Below, in pieces: positions 29,001-33,683 of a DNA stretch of 33,683 nucleotides. The position numbers were made by a program, and so were the translations under genes. The notes below the pieces were generated by a model. The model was not told the DNA's origin, did no database searches, and saw nothing but the letters and a program-made list of their open reading frames with translations. The stretch's first letter is position 1. Every line of letters starts with the position of its first letter. Origin of the DNA: Elusimicrobiota bacterium (GTDB lineage Bacteria > CG03 > SLGR01); assembly GCA_003553445.1 (NCBI GenBank), contig PWEK01000002.1:1-33683 (forward strand), in the 5' to 3' direction.

Positions 29001-29800
29001 ATCTGATTTGCCCGCCCGATAAATTCTCCGTCCGGCGCCTCATCGCTGCCAGGCAGAGAAACAAGAACTTTACCAATGAACTTATCGCTGCGTGTGCCTT
29101 TTATGTTAAATGTTTTAGTTTTGTAAAAAAGCCTCAGAATATCTTCATCCTTTTCCCAGCCCATAGCCCTTAGTAGAATTGTAAGCGGAAATTTTCTTTT
29201 CCTGTTTATCCTTACATAAAGCTCGTTTCTGTTATTATATTCATACTCAATCCATGAGCCCCTGTAAGGAATTATCCTGCCGCTATACAGTTTTTTTCCA
29301 AGGTTTGAAACGCCTTTCTTTACATCCTCCTCATAATTCACCCCCGGTGAACGGTGAAGCTGATTTACGATTACACGCTCAACCCCATTTATTGCAAATG
29401 TACCTGTTGGCGTCATTTTCGGCACATCAAACAAGTATATCTCTTCTTCTCTTATTTCCGGCTTCTTGCGTCCCTCCTGATACACTTCCAGTGAAAATCT
29501 CACCTTTATCGGAAGAGAATATGTTGCATCCCTTCTTGATGCTTCTTCAAGTGTATATTTCGGCTCCTGAATTATATAATCCTTGAAATTCAGTTTAATT
29601 GAACCATCAATATTTTCTACCGGAAAAACATCTTCAAAGACCCCTTGAAGACCCTGGGGTATCCTTTCCGAAGGACTCTTATCCAGCTGAAGAAAATCAT
29701 TATAAGATTTCTCCTGAATCTGAATTAAGTCAGGGAGCTCAAGCGATGCTCTTTTTTTCGAAAAATCGATTACTTTTTCTGGGATCTTGTTATAAAGCAT
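26078..29800 (-). CDS. rpoB: DNA-directed RNA polymerase beta subunit
   Basis: Beta forms one side of the active-site cleft and holds the rifamycin pocket. The 1240-residue product has the pocket segment 475-504 (ELSQFMAQTNPLSELTHKRR, then TSALGPGGL); Ala482 occupies the position of E. coli Asp516, while His492, Arg495 and Ser497 match H526, R529 and S531. A charged coiled-coil insertion lies at about 905-982, before KVKVYIASNRKIAPGDKVAG. The C-terminal GEMEVWAMEGYGAAYTLQE is intact. The ATG overlaps the rplL stop in TAATG. Confidence 0.99.
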   Translation of the reverse strand: MLYNKIPEKVIDFSKKRASLELPDLIQIQEKSYNDFLQLDKSPSERIPQGLQGVFEDVFPVENIDGSIKLNFKDYIIQEPKYTLEEASRRDATYSLPIKVRFSLEVYQEGRKKPEIREEEIYLFDVPKMTPTGTFAINGVERVIVNQLHRSPGVNYEEDVKKGVSNLGKKLYSGRIIPYRGSWIEYEYNNRNELYVRINRKRKFPLTILLRAMGWEKDEDILRLFYKTKTFNIKGTRSDKFIGKVLVSLPGSDEAPDGEFIGRANQIVNKALGDKWRKLGIKKAELADFNNFEEEKTINDQTIHLTLNKDNLETKMDAIYEIFKILRAQQHITPEAAQEYFDTLFFKGTRKYDLTKVGRYKINKKLKDIYKEFSLPMPGLDRRNLTPSDVICATRYIINLNNGTGGQIDDIDHLGNRRVRTVGEQLENQMRRGVTHLARLIRSKMNMQPPEEATPSTLINPAPVAASINKFFGTGELSQFMAQTNPLSELTHKRRTSALGPGGLNRKRAGFEVRDVHHTHYGRICPIETPEGANIGLRTSLSIYARINEYGLIETPYRKVENGRATDKVEYITADIEDEKIIAPGSVRLDEKGYLPEGLIIARQKGTFPLVSRDEIDYMDISPKQMVSAGAGLVPFLEHNDANRALMGSNMQRQALPLLITEPPIVSTGMESVVAENSGAIVKAERSGEVIYSDGKRIVILHGSEKKKKTTSDVDVYDLKKYIRSNQDTNYNQIPVVKKGDRVKAGQVIADGPGTAKGELALGRNLLAAFMSWEGYNFEDAVLISERLVKEDAFTTIHIHEEEVEARDLKIGSEEITRDIPNVSERKLRNLDENGIITSGSYVQPGDILVGKVTPKGKTRYTPEVRLLKTIFGKKAEDVKDTSLKVPPGLEGKVIRVEVFDRKGTLTSKEKRNKIKEIEKKYNEKIEDLRKERNSKNSRMRNRLKEGDLTQEKYDEIKEKNRLLIQSMIEKKEIEKDREIASLDKGDEIPVMVSKKVKVYIASNRKIAPGDKVAGRHGNKGVISRIMPEEDMPYTEDGTPVDILLNPLGVPSRMNVGQILETHIGLAANAKNVRVYTPVFDGAKEEDVKEMLKDSNMPESGRLKLYDGRTGEVLGNNITTGYMYIMKLEHMAEDKVHARATGPYSLITRQPLGGKAMFGGQRFGEMEVWAMEGYGAAYTLQEFLTYKSDDVKARTEMHESIIKGNEIKEPSVPESFRVLVKELQALGLKVLLEKNKENKE

Positions 29801-30195
29801 TACTTAATTTCTACAGATGCTCCACGTTCCTCAAGCTTTTCCTTTAACTCCTCTGCAGCTTCTTTTTCTACTGCTTCTTTTACAGGCTTAGGCGCTCCGT
29901 CTACAAGAGCCTTAGCTTCCTTAAGCCCTAATCCGGTAATTTCTCTAACTGCTTTTATGACCTGTATTTTTTTATCTCCTGCTGACTGTAAAACCACGTC
30001 AAATTCAGTTTTTTCTTCTTCTGCTGCTTGACCGGCTCCTCCCTGCGCTCCAGCTGCTACCGCTGCTACAGGCGCCTGCGCGGATACACCGAATTTTTCT
30101 TCCATTTCAGAGACTAATTCTGAAAGCTCTAAAACTGTAAGACTGGAAATTTCTTCCAGTATGTTATCTACACTACTTTTTTTCTGGGCCACCAT
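29800..30195 (-). CDS. rplL: Large-subunit ribosomal protein L7/L12
   Basis: L7/L12 forms the flexible stalk that recruits and activates translation GTPases; dimers bind the C-terminal helix of L10. The 131-residue call has the N-terminal dimerisation domain, an Ala/Gly-rich hinge at about 39-57, and the C-terminal domain with [20 protein letters not shown] and [12 protein letters not shown]. The start is ATG at 30195, with AGGAGG six bases upstream; a longer in-frame reading adds nine residues and lacks such a site. The gene starts 23 bases inside rplJ. Confidence 0.97.
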   Translation of the reverse strand: MVAQKKSSVDNILEEISSLTVLELSELVSEMEEKFGVSAQAPVAAVAAGAQGGAGQAAEEEKTEFDVVLQSAGDKKIQVIKAVREITGLGLKEAKALVDGAPKPVKEAVEKEAAEELKEKLEERGASVEIK

Positions 30196-31261
30196 CTTCT
30201 CCCTCCTGTTTTTTTCCTTCAATACTTTCTTTATTTTTAACCTTTTTATCCGATTTTCCCTCTTTTTTTTCTCTTTTTACTTTATTTTCCGATTTTTTCC
30301 CTTTACCTTCTTTGTTTTTATCTGTGCCTTTGTTGCCTTTGTTTTTTTCTGCGCCTTCGTCTTTTTCAGTATCTTTGTCTTTTACGCTGGCTTCGCCTTT
30401 TCCTGCAGCTGCGCCTTTGTCTTTTAAGTTGTCTTTTCCTTTTTCTGCGCCAGCGCCTTTATCTTTTTCTGCGTTCTTGTCTTTTACTTTATCTTCACCT
30501 TTTCCTGCGCCTGCGCCTTTATCTTTTAAGTTGTCTTTTCCTTTTTCTGCGCCCGCGTCTTTTTCAGTATTTTTGTCTTTTACGCTGGCTTCGCCTTTTT
30601 CTGCTGCTGCGTCTTTTCCTTTTTCAGCGTCCTTGTCTTTTACGCTGGCTTCGCCTTTTTCTGCTGCTGCGTCTTTTCCTTTTTCTGCGCCAGCCCCTTT
30701 GTCTTTTATGTTTTCCCCCGGAGAACTTAGTTCCCCGCTTTCCTTCTTCTCTTTCATGCTGTTTAACGCATACATTAATCTTTTAATTATTCCTGAAAAT
30801 GTGTACTGCAAATTCTGAATCGGCGAATTGAGCGCAATAGCTGTCTGCGCAATAAGTTCTTCTTTTGAGGGCAGCTCCGCTATCTTCTCTACCTGTTCCC
30901 CCGTAAAAATGTTTTCATTTATAATTCCGCCCTTAAACTTCATGTATTCATTTTCTTTAGCGTATTCTTTAAATATCTTTATTGACTCCGATTGATCTCC
31001 GTCTCCCAGCAGTACAGATGTGGGGCCGGAAAAATAATCCTTCAGGTCTTCATAACCCTTATTTTTTAATGAATCAATTGACCTTTTTGCCAACCTGTTT
31101 TTCACTACCTTCATCCTGCAACCGTGTTTTTTTAAACGGCTTCTCAATTCATTTATACTGTTTACATCTAGCCCCTGATATCCGGCTACTATCATATTCT
31201 CATGGTTCTTTATGTCTTCTTTCAGCTCTTTTGTAAACTTTTTTTTCTCTTCAAGTTGCAT
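30173..31261 (-). CDS. rplJ: Large-subunit ribosomal protein L10 with a long repetitive C-terminal tail
   Basis: L10 anchors the L7/L12 stalk to 23S rRNA. Residues 1 to about 175 are a normal L10: [20 protein letters not shown], the [10 protein letters not shown] block and the C-terminal stalk helix (about 137-172, ending [14 protein letters not shown]). Most L10 proteins end there. This one goes on to residue 362 with a tail of Lys, Glu, Asp, Gly, Ala, Ser and Asn that has no Cys, His, Met, Phe, Tyr or Trp and holds motifs such as [13 protein letters not shown] and [12 protein letters not shown] two or more times. The tail is in frame and open throughout, and is probably disordered. The start has GGAGAT five bases upstream. 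Confidence 0.95.
   Translation of the reverse strand: MQLEEKKKFTKELKEDIKNHENMIVAGYQGLDVNSINELRSRLKKHGCRMKVVKNRLAKRSIDSLKNKGYEDLKDYFSGPTSVLLGDGDQSESIKIFKEYAKENEYMKFKGGIINENIFTGEQVEKIAELPSKEELIAQTAIALNSPIQNLQYTFSGIIKRLMYALNSMKEKKESGELSSPGENIKDKGAGAEKGKDAAAEKGEASVKDKDAEKGKDAAAEKGEASVKDKNTEKDAGAEKGKDNLKDKGAGAGKGEDKVKDKNAEKDKGAGAEKGKDNLKDKGAAAGKGEASVKDKDTEKDEGAEKNKGNKGTDKNKEGKGKKSENKVKREKKEGKSDKKVKNKESIEGKKQEGEDGGPEKK
30202..30207 (-). promoter_or_regulatory. Shine-Dalgarno sequence of rplL inside rplJ
   Basis: A perfect AGGAGG on the minus strand lies six bases before the rplL ATG at 30195. It sits within the last codons of the rplJ repeat tail and fixes the rplL start. L7/L12 is needed in several copies per ribosome while L10 is needed once, so a strong independent site here would let rplL be translated more often than rplJ; that link is inference. 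Confidence 0.8.
30411..30553 (-). repeat. Direct repeat pair in the rplJ tail, 102-base spacing
   Basis: Bases 30411-30451 and 30513-30553 are the same 41-base sequence with one mismatch, 102 bases (34 codons) apart. On the protein they give the repeated [12 protein letters not shown] segment. The spacing is a multiple of three, so gain or loss of a unit keeps the frame. Confidence 0.85.
30573..30685 (-). repeat. 60-base tandem repeat in the rplJ tail
   Basis: Bases 30573-30625 are identical to 30633-30685 over 53 bases, a tandem repeat with a 60-base (20-codon) period. It encodes the duplicated [16 protein letters not shown] segment of L10. A shorter third match of about 26 bases starts at 30375. 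Near-perfect DNA identity, rather than only protein similarity, points to recent duplication. Confidence 0.9.
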
Positions 31262-31305
31262 TATTTATCTCCATTATTCTTTCTAAAATGCATAATATAC
31301 TGTTA

Positions 31306-31326
31306 TTCAGCCTTTTCCCGGCTGAA
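31306..31326 (-). promoter_or_regulatory. Perfect hairpin in the rplJ leader
   Basis: A 7-base stem (TTCAGCC with GGCTGAA) and a 7-base loop (GGGAAAA) lie 45 bases before the rplJ start. AATAACAG follows on the minus strand rather than a U-run, so it is not a standard terminator. L10-L12 complexes control rplJ through leader RNA in several bacteria, and this hairpin could be part of such a site; I cannot match it to the known L10 leader by eye. Confidence 0.5.
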
Positions 31327-31359
31327 CTGGTTTTTTCTGAAAATTTTTAATTGGTATAA

Positions 31360-31387
31360 ATTTTATAAATTAATTTTGCTTTGTCAA
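31360..31387 (-). promoter_or_regulatory. Candidate sigma-70-type promoter ahead of rplJ
   Basis: TTGACA (31382-31387, a perfect -35) is followed after 16 bases by TAAAAT (31360-31365, five of six matches to the -10 consensus). The 128-base gap between rplA and rplJ is the largest in the array, and this is the only gap in which I found such a pair. It would give a leader of about 90 bases for rplJ-rplL-rpoB-rpoC and beyond. Confidence 0.55.
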
Positions 31388-31390
31388 GGG

Positions 31391-32065
31391 CTATAGACTT
31401 ACCGAAACAGAAGGCCCCATTGTTGACGAAACTGTAATCTTCCTTAAAAATTTTCCTTTTGCAGCCGGGGGCCGGTTTTTTTTAAGCTCGTCCAAAAACT
31501 TTAACGCATTGTCTGTTATGTTTTTTTCTGAAAAAGAAACTTTTCCGACAATTCCGTTAATCACTCCGTTTTTATCCATTTTAAACTCAACCTGACCCTT
31601 TTTTACATTATTTACAGCTTCCGCCACATCCTTCACCACCGTTCCCGATTTAGGTGAGGGCATAAGGCCCTTTGGTCCAAGCACCCTTCCAAGCTTCCCC
31701 AAATCTTTCATGCATTGAGGTGTTGAGAGCAGTACATCAAAATCCAAATTATTGTTATTTATCATTTTGAATATTTTGTCTTTATCCGTAATATCCGCTC
31801 CCGCTTTTTTTGCCTCTTCGGCATCTTTTTTCTCTGCCACAACTGCTACCTTTACAGTTTTTCCGGTGCCGTGCGGCAGCACAAGATTTCCCCTTACCAT
31901 TTGATCCGACTGCTTTGGATCAACACCAAGCACAACTGAGACTTCAACTGATTCGTCAAATTTCGCAGTTGCGTTTTCTTTTACAATTTTTACAGCTTCT
32001 TCTAAGCTGTAGTTTTTATCTTCGATGTTTTTTCTTATCTCTTTATATCTTCTGCTTCTTTGCAT
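31391..32065 (-). CDS. rplA: Large-subunit ribosomal protein L1
   Basis: L1 forms the mobile stalk at the E site and represses rplK-rplA mRNA in many bacteria. The 224-residue product has the start RSRRYKEIRKNIEDKNYSLE, the RGNLVLPHGTGKTVKVAVVA block, LGRVLGPKGLMPSPKSGTVV and the end KITVSSTMGPSVSV. It follows rplK by 14 bases. The stop is TAG, and the 128-base rplJ leader region comes next. Confidence 0.98.
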   Translation of the reverse strand: MQRSRRYKEIRKNIEDKNYSLEEAVKIVKENATAKFDESVEVSVVLGVDPKQSDQMVRGNLVLPHGTGKTVKVAVVAEKKDAEEAKKAGADITDKDKIFKMINNNNLDFDVLLSTPQCMKDLGKLGRVLGPKGLMPSPKSGTVVKDVAEAVNNVKKGQVEFKMDKNGVINGIVGKVSFSEKNITDNALKFLDELKKNRPPAAKGKFLRKITVSSTMGPSVSVSL

Positions 32066-32079
32066 CTGTATTTTTTCCT

Positions 32080-32526
32080 CTATCCCTCGCCTTCCTTTTC
32101 CTCTATAACCAAACCCATACTTCTTGCTGTGCCCTTTACAATATTAATTGCGGCATCTACTTCATCTGTGTTTAAATCCGGTATTTTCTGCTCGGCGATT
32201 TCTCTTACCTGCTTTTTTGTTACTTTTCCGGCTTTTTCCCTGTTCGGCTCTCCGCTTCCAACCGCAATTCCGGCCGCTCTCTTTAGAAGCGAGGAGACCG
32301 GTGCTATTTTTGTTTCAAATGTAAAACTTTTGTTTTTATAGACGGTTATTTCAACCGGAACCAGTATGCCGCTTTCCCTGTTTTTGGTCTGTTCGTTAAA
32401 AGCCCTGCAGAACTCCATTATATTCACACCGTGCTGACCGAGCGCCGGCCCCACCGGCGGCGCAGGGGTCGCCCCACCTGCCGGAATCTGAAGTTTAATT
32501 TTTGTTTCTATCGGTTTTTTTGCCAT
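32080..32526 (-). CDS. rplK: Large-subunit ribosomal protein L11
   Basis: L11 binds the GTPase-associated region of 23S rRNA next to L10, and is the site where thiostrepton acts. The 148-residue product has the N-terminal [20 protein letters not shown] and [19 protein letters not shown] blocks, and the C-terminal RNA-binding domain with [19 protein letters not shown] and ARSMGLVIE. It lies 15 bases after nusG. Confidence 0.98.
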   Translation of the reverse strand: MAKKPIETKIKLQIPAGGATPAPPVGPALGQHGVNIMEFCRAFNEQTKNRESGILVPVEITVYKNKSFTFETKIAPVSSLLKRAAGIAVGSGEPNREKAGKVTKKQVREIAEQKIPDLNTDEVDAAINIVKGTARSMGLVIEEKEGEG

Positions 32527-32541
32527 TTTATAAATTTCCCT

Positions 32542-33090
32542 TTACAATTTTTCCACCTGCAGATAATCCAGCTCCACAGGTGTTGTTCTCCCAAATATTG
32601 TTACCATAACCTTCACCTTTTGCTTGGCATCGTCAGATCCTTCAACGATGCCCATAAAATTATCAAAAGGACCATCCACTATGCGTATTCTGTCTCCTTC
32701 CTTAAAGGACACAGCAGGTTTTGGGTCCTGCTCTTCTTTTTTCCTTATCATATTCTGAATTTTATTAAGCTCACTTTTCTGAAGCGGAACCGGGTTTTCT
32801 TTTCCAAGAAAATCCGTAACTCCGGGTATGTTTTTTATCAGCCAGTATGTTTGATTATCAACTACCATATTTACTAATATATATCCAGGGAAAAATTCCT
32901 TTTCTACAATCTTTTTTTTGCCCTTTCTTAGTGTTACGACCTCTTTTCTCGGAATCATAATATCGATTATTTTACTTTTTATCCCCTGTTTTTCCCGGGC
33001 TTTTTCTATATGTTTTTTTATCTTTTCTTCATGTCCGGTATATGTATTTACAACATACCACCTTGCAGACTTTTGATTAGTGTTATCCAT
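32542..33090 (-). CDS. nusG: Transcription elongation/termination factor NusG
   Basis: NusG binds RNA polymerase at the clamp helices and links it to Rho or to ribosomal S10. The 182-residue product has the NGN domain (RWYVVNTYTGHEEKIKKHIE; KEFFPGYILVNMVV) and a C-terminal KOW domain at about 128-182 (FKEGDRIRIVDGPFDNFMG). The start is ATG at 33090 in a TGATG overlap with secE; a GTG one codon earlier is possible. There is no domain II insertion. Confidence 0.98.
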   Translation of the reverse strand: MDNTNQKSARWYVVNTYTGHEEKIKKHIEKAREKQGIKSKIIDIMIPRKEVVTLRKGKKKIVEKEFFPGYILVNMVVDNQTYWLIKNIPGVTDFLGKENPVPLQKSELNKIQNMIRKKEEQDPKPAVSFKEGDRIRIVDGPFDNFMGIVEGSDDAKQKVKVMVTIFGRTTPVELDYLQVEKL

Positions 33091-33269
33091 CACATTATCA
33101 CTTCCATTATCCTGGAAAGCAGAAAATCAACCATAGCAATATAGAACGCCACAAAAAGGACCAACACAACAACCACTATTGTCGATCCAATCAGCTCTTG
33201 TTTACTTGGCCAAGTTGCTTTCTTAACTTCAGATACTACTTCTCTTAAAAACTCTATTGCTTTTTTCAT
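33090..33269 (-). CDS. secE: Protein translocase subunit SecE
   Basis: SecE clamps the SecY channel in the inner membrane. The 59-residue product is the short, single-span form: an amphipathic start (KKAIEFLREVVSEVKKATWP), the conserved WPSKQELIGST segment and one membrane helix to near the C-terminus. The start is ATG at 33269; a longer reading would begin within the tRNA gene and is rejected. The gene follows the tRNA-Trp CCA end by 18 bases. Confidence 0.95.
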   Translation of the reverse strand: MKKAIEFLREVVSEVKKATWPSKQELIGSTIVVVVLVLFVAFYIAMVDFLLSRIMEVIM

Positions 33270-33287
33270 ACTGTCTATATTTTCACT

Positions 33288-33365
33288 TGGCAGGCCTGGC
33301 AGGACTCGAACCTGCAACCGCTGGTTTTGGAGACCAGTGCTCTAGCCAAATTGAGCTACAGGCCT
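33288..33365 (-). tRNA. trnW: tRNA-Trp, anticodon CCA, 3' CCA encoded
   Basis: The minus strand folds as a full cloverleaf: acceptor stem AGGCCTG with CAGGCCT (7 of 7 pairs), D stem GCTC/GAGC, anticodon stem CTGGT/ACCAG with loop CTCCAAA giving anticodon CCA, and T stem GCAGG/CCTGC with loop TTCGAGT. The discriminator is G at 33291, and CCA is encoded at 33288-33290. It begins five bases after the rpmG stop and ends 18 bases before secE, so it must be cut out of the operon transcript. Confidence 0.98.
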
Positions 33366-33370
33366 ATTTT

Positions 33371-33535
33371 TCATCCTTTCACTGTTTTATGCACCATATG
33401 TTTTCTGCAGAACCTGCAGTGCTTCTTGAGCTTCAGCTTATCTTGCTTATGTGTCTTGTTTCTTCTTTTCGTGTAATTTTTTCTTCCGCAGCCGGTACAC
33501 TCAAGCCTTTGTATTATTCTGTCCTTTTTAGCCAT
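33371..33535 (-). CDS. rpmG: Large-subunit ribosomal protein L33, zinc-binding form
   Basis: L33 is a small 23S-binding protein near the E site. The 54-residue product, read directly from the minus strand, begins MAKKDRIIQRLECTGCGRKN and includes YTKRRNKTHKQDKLKLKKHC. Cys13, Cys16, Cys40 and Cys43 make the zinc ribbon (C+ form). The ATG directly follows the tuf TAA with no spacer. The tuf-rpmG-trnW-secE-nusG order is a well-known ancestral arrangement. Confidence 0.97.
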   Translation of the reverse strand: MAKKDRIIQRLECTGCGRKNYTKRRNKTHKQDKLKLKKHCRFCRKHMVHKTVKG

Positions 33536-33683
33536 TTACTCTATTATTTCCGTTACGACACCCGCTCCCACAGTGTGTCCGCCTTCTCTTATCGCAAACC
33601 TCAGCCCCTTTTCCATCGCTATAGGCTGTATCAGTTCTCCCTCTAAATCAACATTGTCTCCGGGCATAACCATCTCGCGCCCT
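33536..33683 (-). CDS. tuf: Elongation factor Tu, second copy (5' part cut by window edge)
   Basis: Only the last 48 codons and the stop are in the window. They encode the same C-terminus as the complete tuf at 17804, from [16 protein letters not shown] to [11 protein letters not shown]. Over 148 bases the DNA differs at two positions, both silent in adjacent Thr and Val codons near the 3' end. The stop abuts the rpmG ATG. Confidence 0.97.
   Translation of the reverse strand, partial: GREMVMPGDNVDLEGELIQPIAMEKGLRFAIREGGHTVGAGVVTEIIE

Noticed and set aside
17804-29800. Inteins in tuf, rpoC or rpoB
   Set aside because: The motifs run in normal order with no Cys/Ser-start insertion or His-Asn end; the rpoB insertion is a charged coiled coil.
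30375-30685. CRISPR-like regular repeats
   Set aside because: The repeats are coding, in frame, variable in spacing, lack unique spacers and have no cas genes near.
30312-30818. A 168-residue open frame on the plus strand, opposite the rplJ tail
   Set aside because: It is the antisense shadow of the repeat tail: low-complexity Ser/Phe/Pro/Ala reading with no start signal, while the minus-strand frame continues directly from the L10 core.
33270-33317. A 16-residue N-terminal extension of SecE
   Set aside because: It is read through the 3' half of tRNA-Trp; the next ATG at 33269 gives a normal SecE.
1-33683. UGA or other stop-codon reassignment
   Set aside because: TAA, TAG and TGA all end proteins at expected lengths, Trp is encoded by TGG, and the tRNA-Trp anticodon is CCA.

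Overview
The window is a wall-to-wall bacterial information-processing locus. Every gene I can support lies on the minus strand, so the locus reads from base 33683 down to base 1. I count 48 protein genes (two cut by the window edges) and one tRNA gene. The largest gene-free gap is 128 bases. The coding strand is purine-rich, and TAA, TAG and TGA all serve as stops, so the code is the standard bacterial one. RpoB and RpoC are separate, the ribosomal proteins are bacterial, S14/S4/L33/L36 are the zinc-binding forms, and MreBCD is present. This suggests a low- to mid-GC, probably rod-shaped bacterium. I cannot name the phylum from the sequence; an uncultured or deep-branching lineage is my inference.

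Layout in transcription order. (1) 33683-33090: the 3' end of a second tuf gene, rpmG, tRNA-Trp(CCA) and secE. (2) 33090-29800: nusG, rplK, rplA, then a 128-base gap with a good promoter candidate and a perfect hairpin, then rplJ and rplL. (3) 29800-17804: rpoB, rpoC, rpsL, rpsG, fusA, tuf. (4) 17803-9384: the S10 and spc blocks (rpsJ, rplC, rplD, rplW, rplB, rpsS, rplV, rpsC, rplP, rpmC, rpsQ, rplN, rplX, rplE, rpsN, rpsH, rplF, rplR, rpsE, rplO), without rpmD. (5) 9381-3565: secY, adk, map, infA, rpmJ, rpsM, rpsK, rpsD, rpoA, rplQ. (6) 3572-1: mreB, mreC, mreD and the first 413 codons of mrdA (PBP2), joined to rplQ by an 8-base overlap. The beta, str, S10, spc and alpha operons of other bacteria are therefore fused into one array that runs on into the cell-wall elongation genes. 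Most junctions are overlaps (ATGA, TGATG, TAATG) or gaps under 20 bases, and I see no intrinsic terminator.

The genes supply the RNA polymerase core (alpha, beta, beta'), NusG, about 30 ribosomal proteins, EF-Tu, EF-G, IF-1, methionine aminopeptidase, adenylate kinase, SecY/SecE and the MreBCD/PBP2 elongation machinery.

The most unusual features are: ribosomal protein L10 has a lysine/glutamate/glycine/alanine repeat tail of about 186 residues, encoded by tandem DNA repeats; the mre-mrdA genes are welded onto the alpha operon; L17, L18 and S7 have shortened basic N-termini, with L17 starting at TTG; RpoB has Ala at the position equal to E. coli Asp516; tuf has G-ending codon use unlike fusA; and two near-identical tuf genes each abut the next gene with no spacer. 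I found no defence system, mobile element, CRISPR array or wholly unknown gene cluster.
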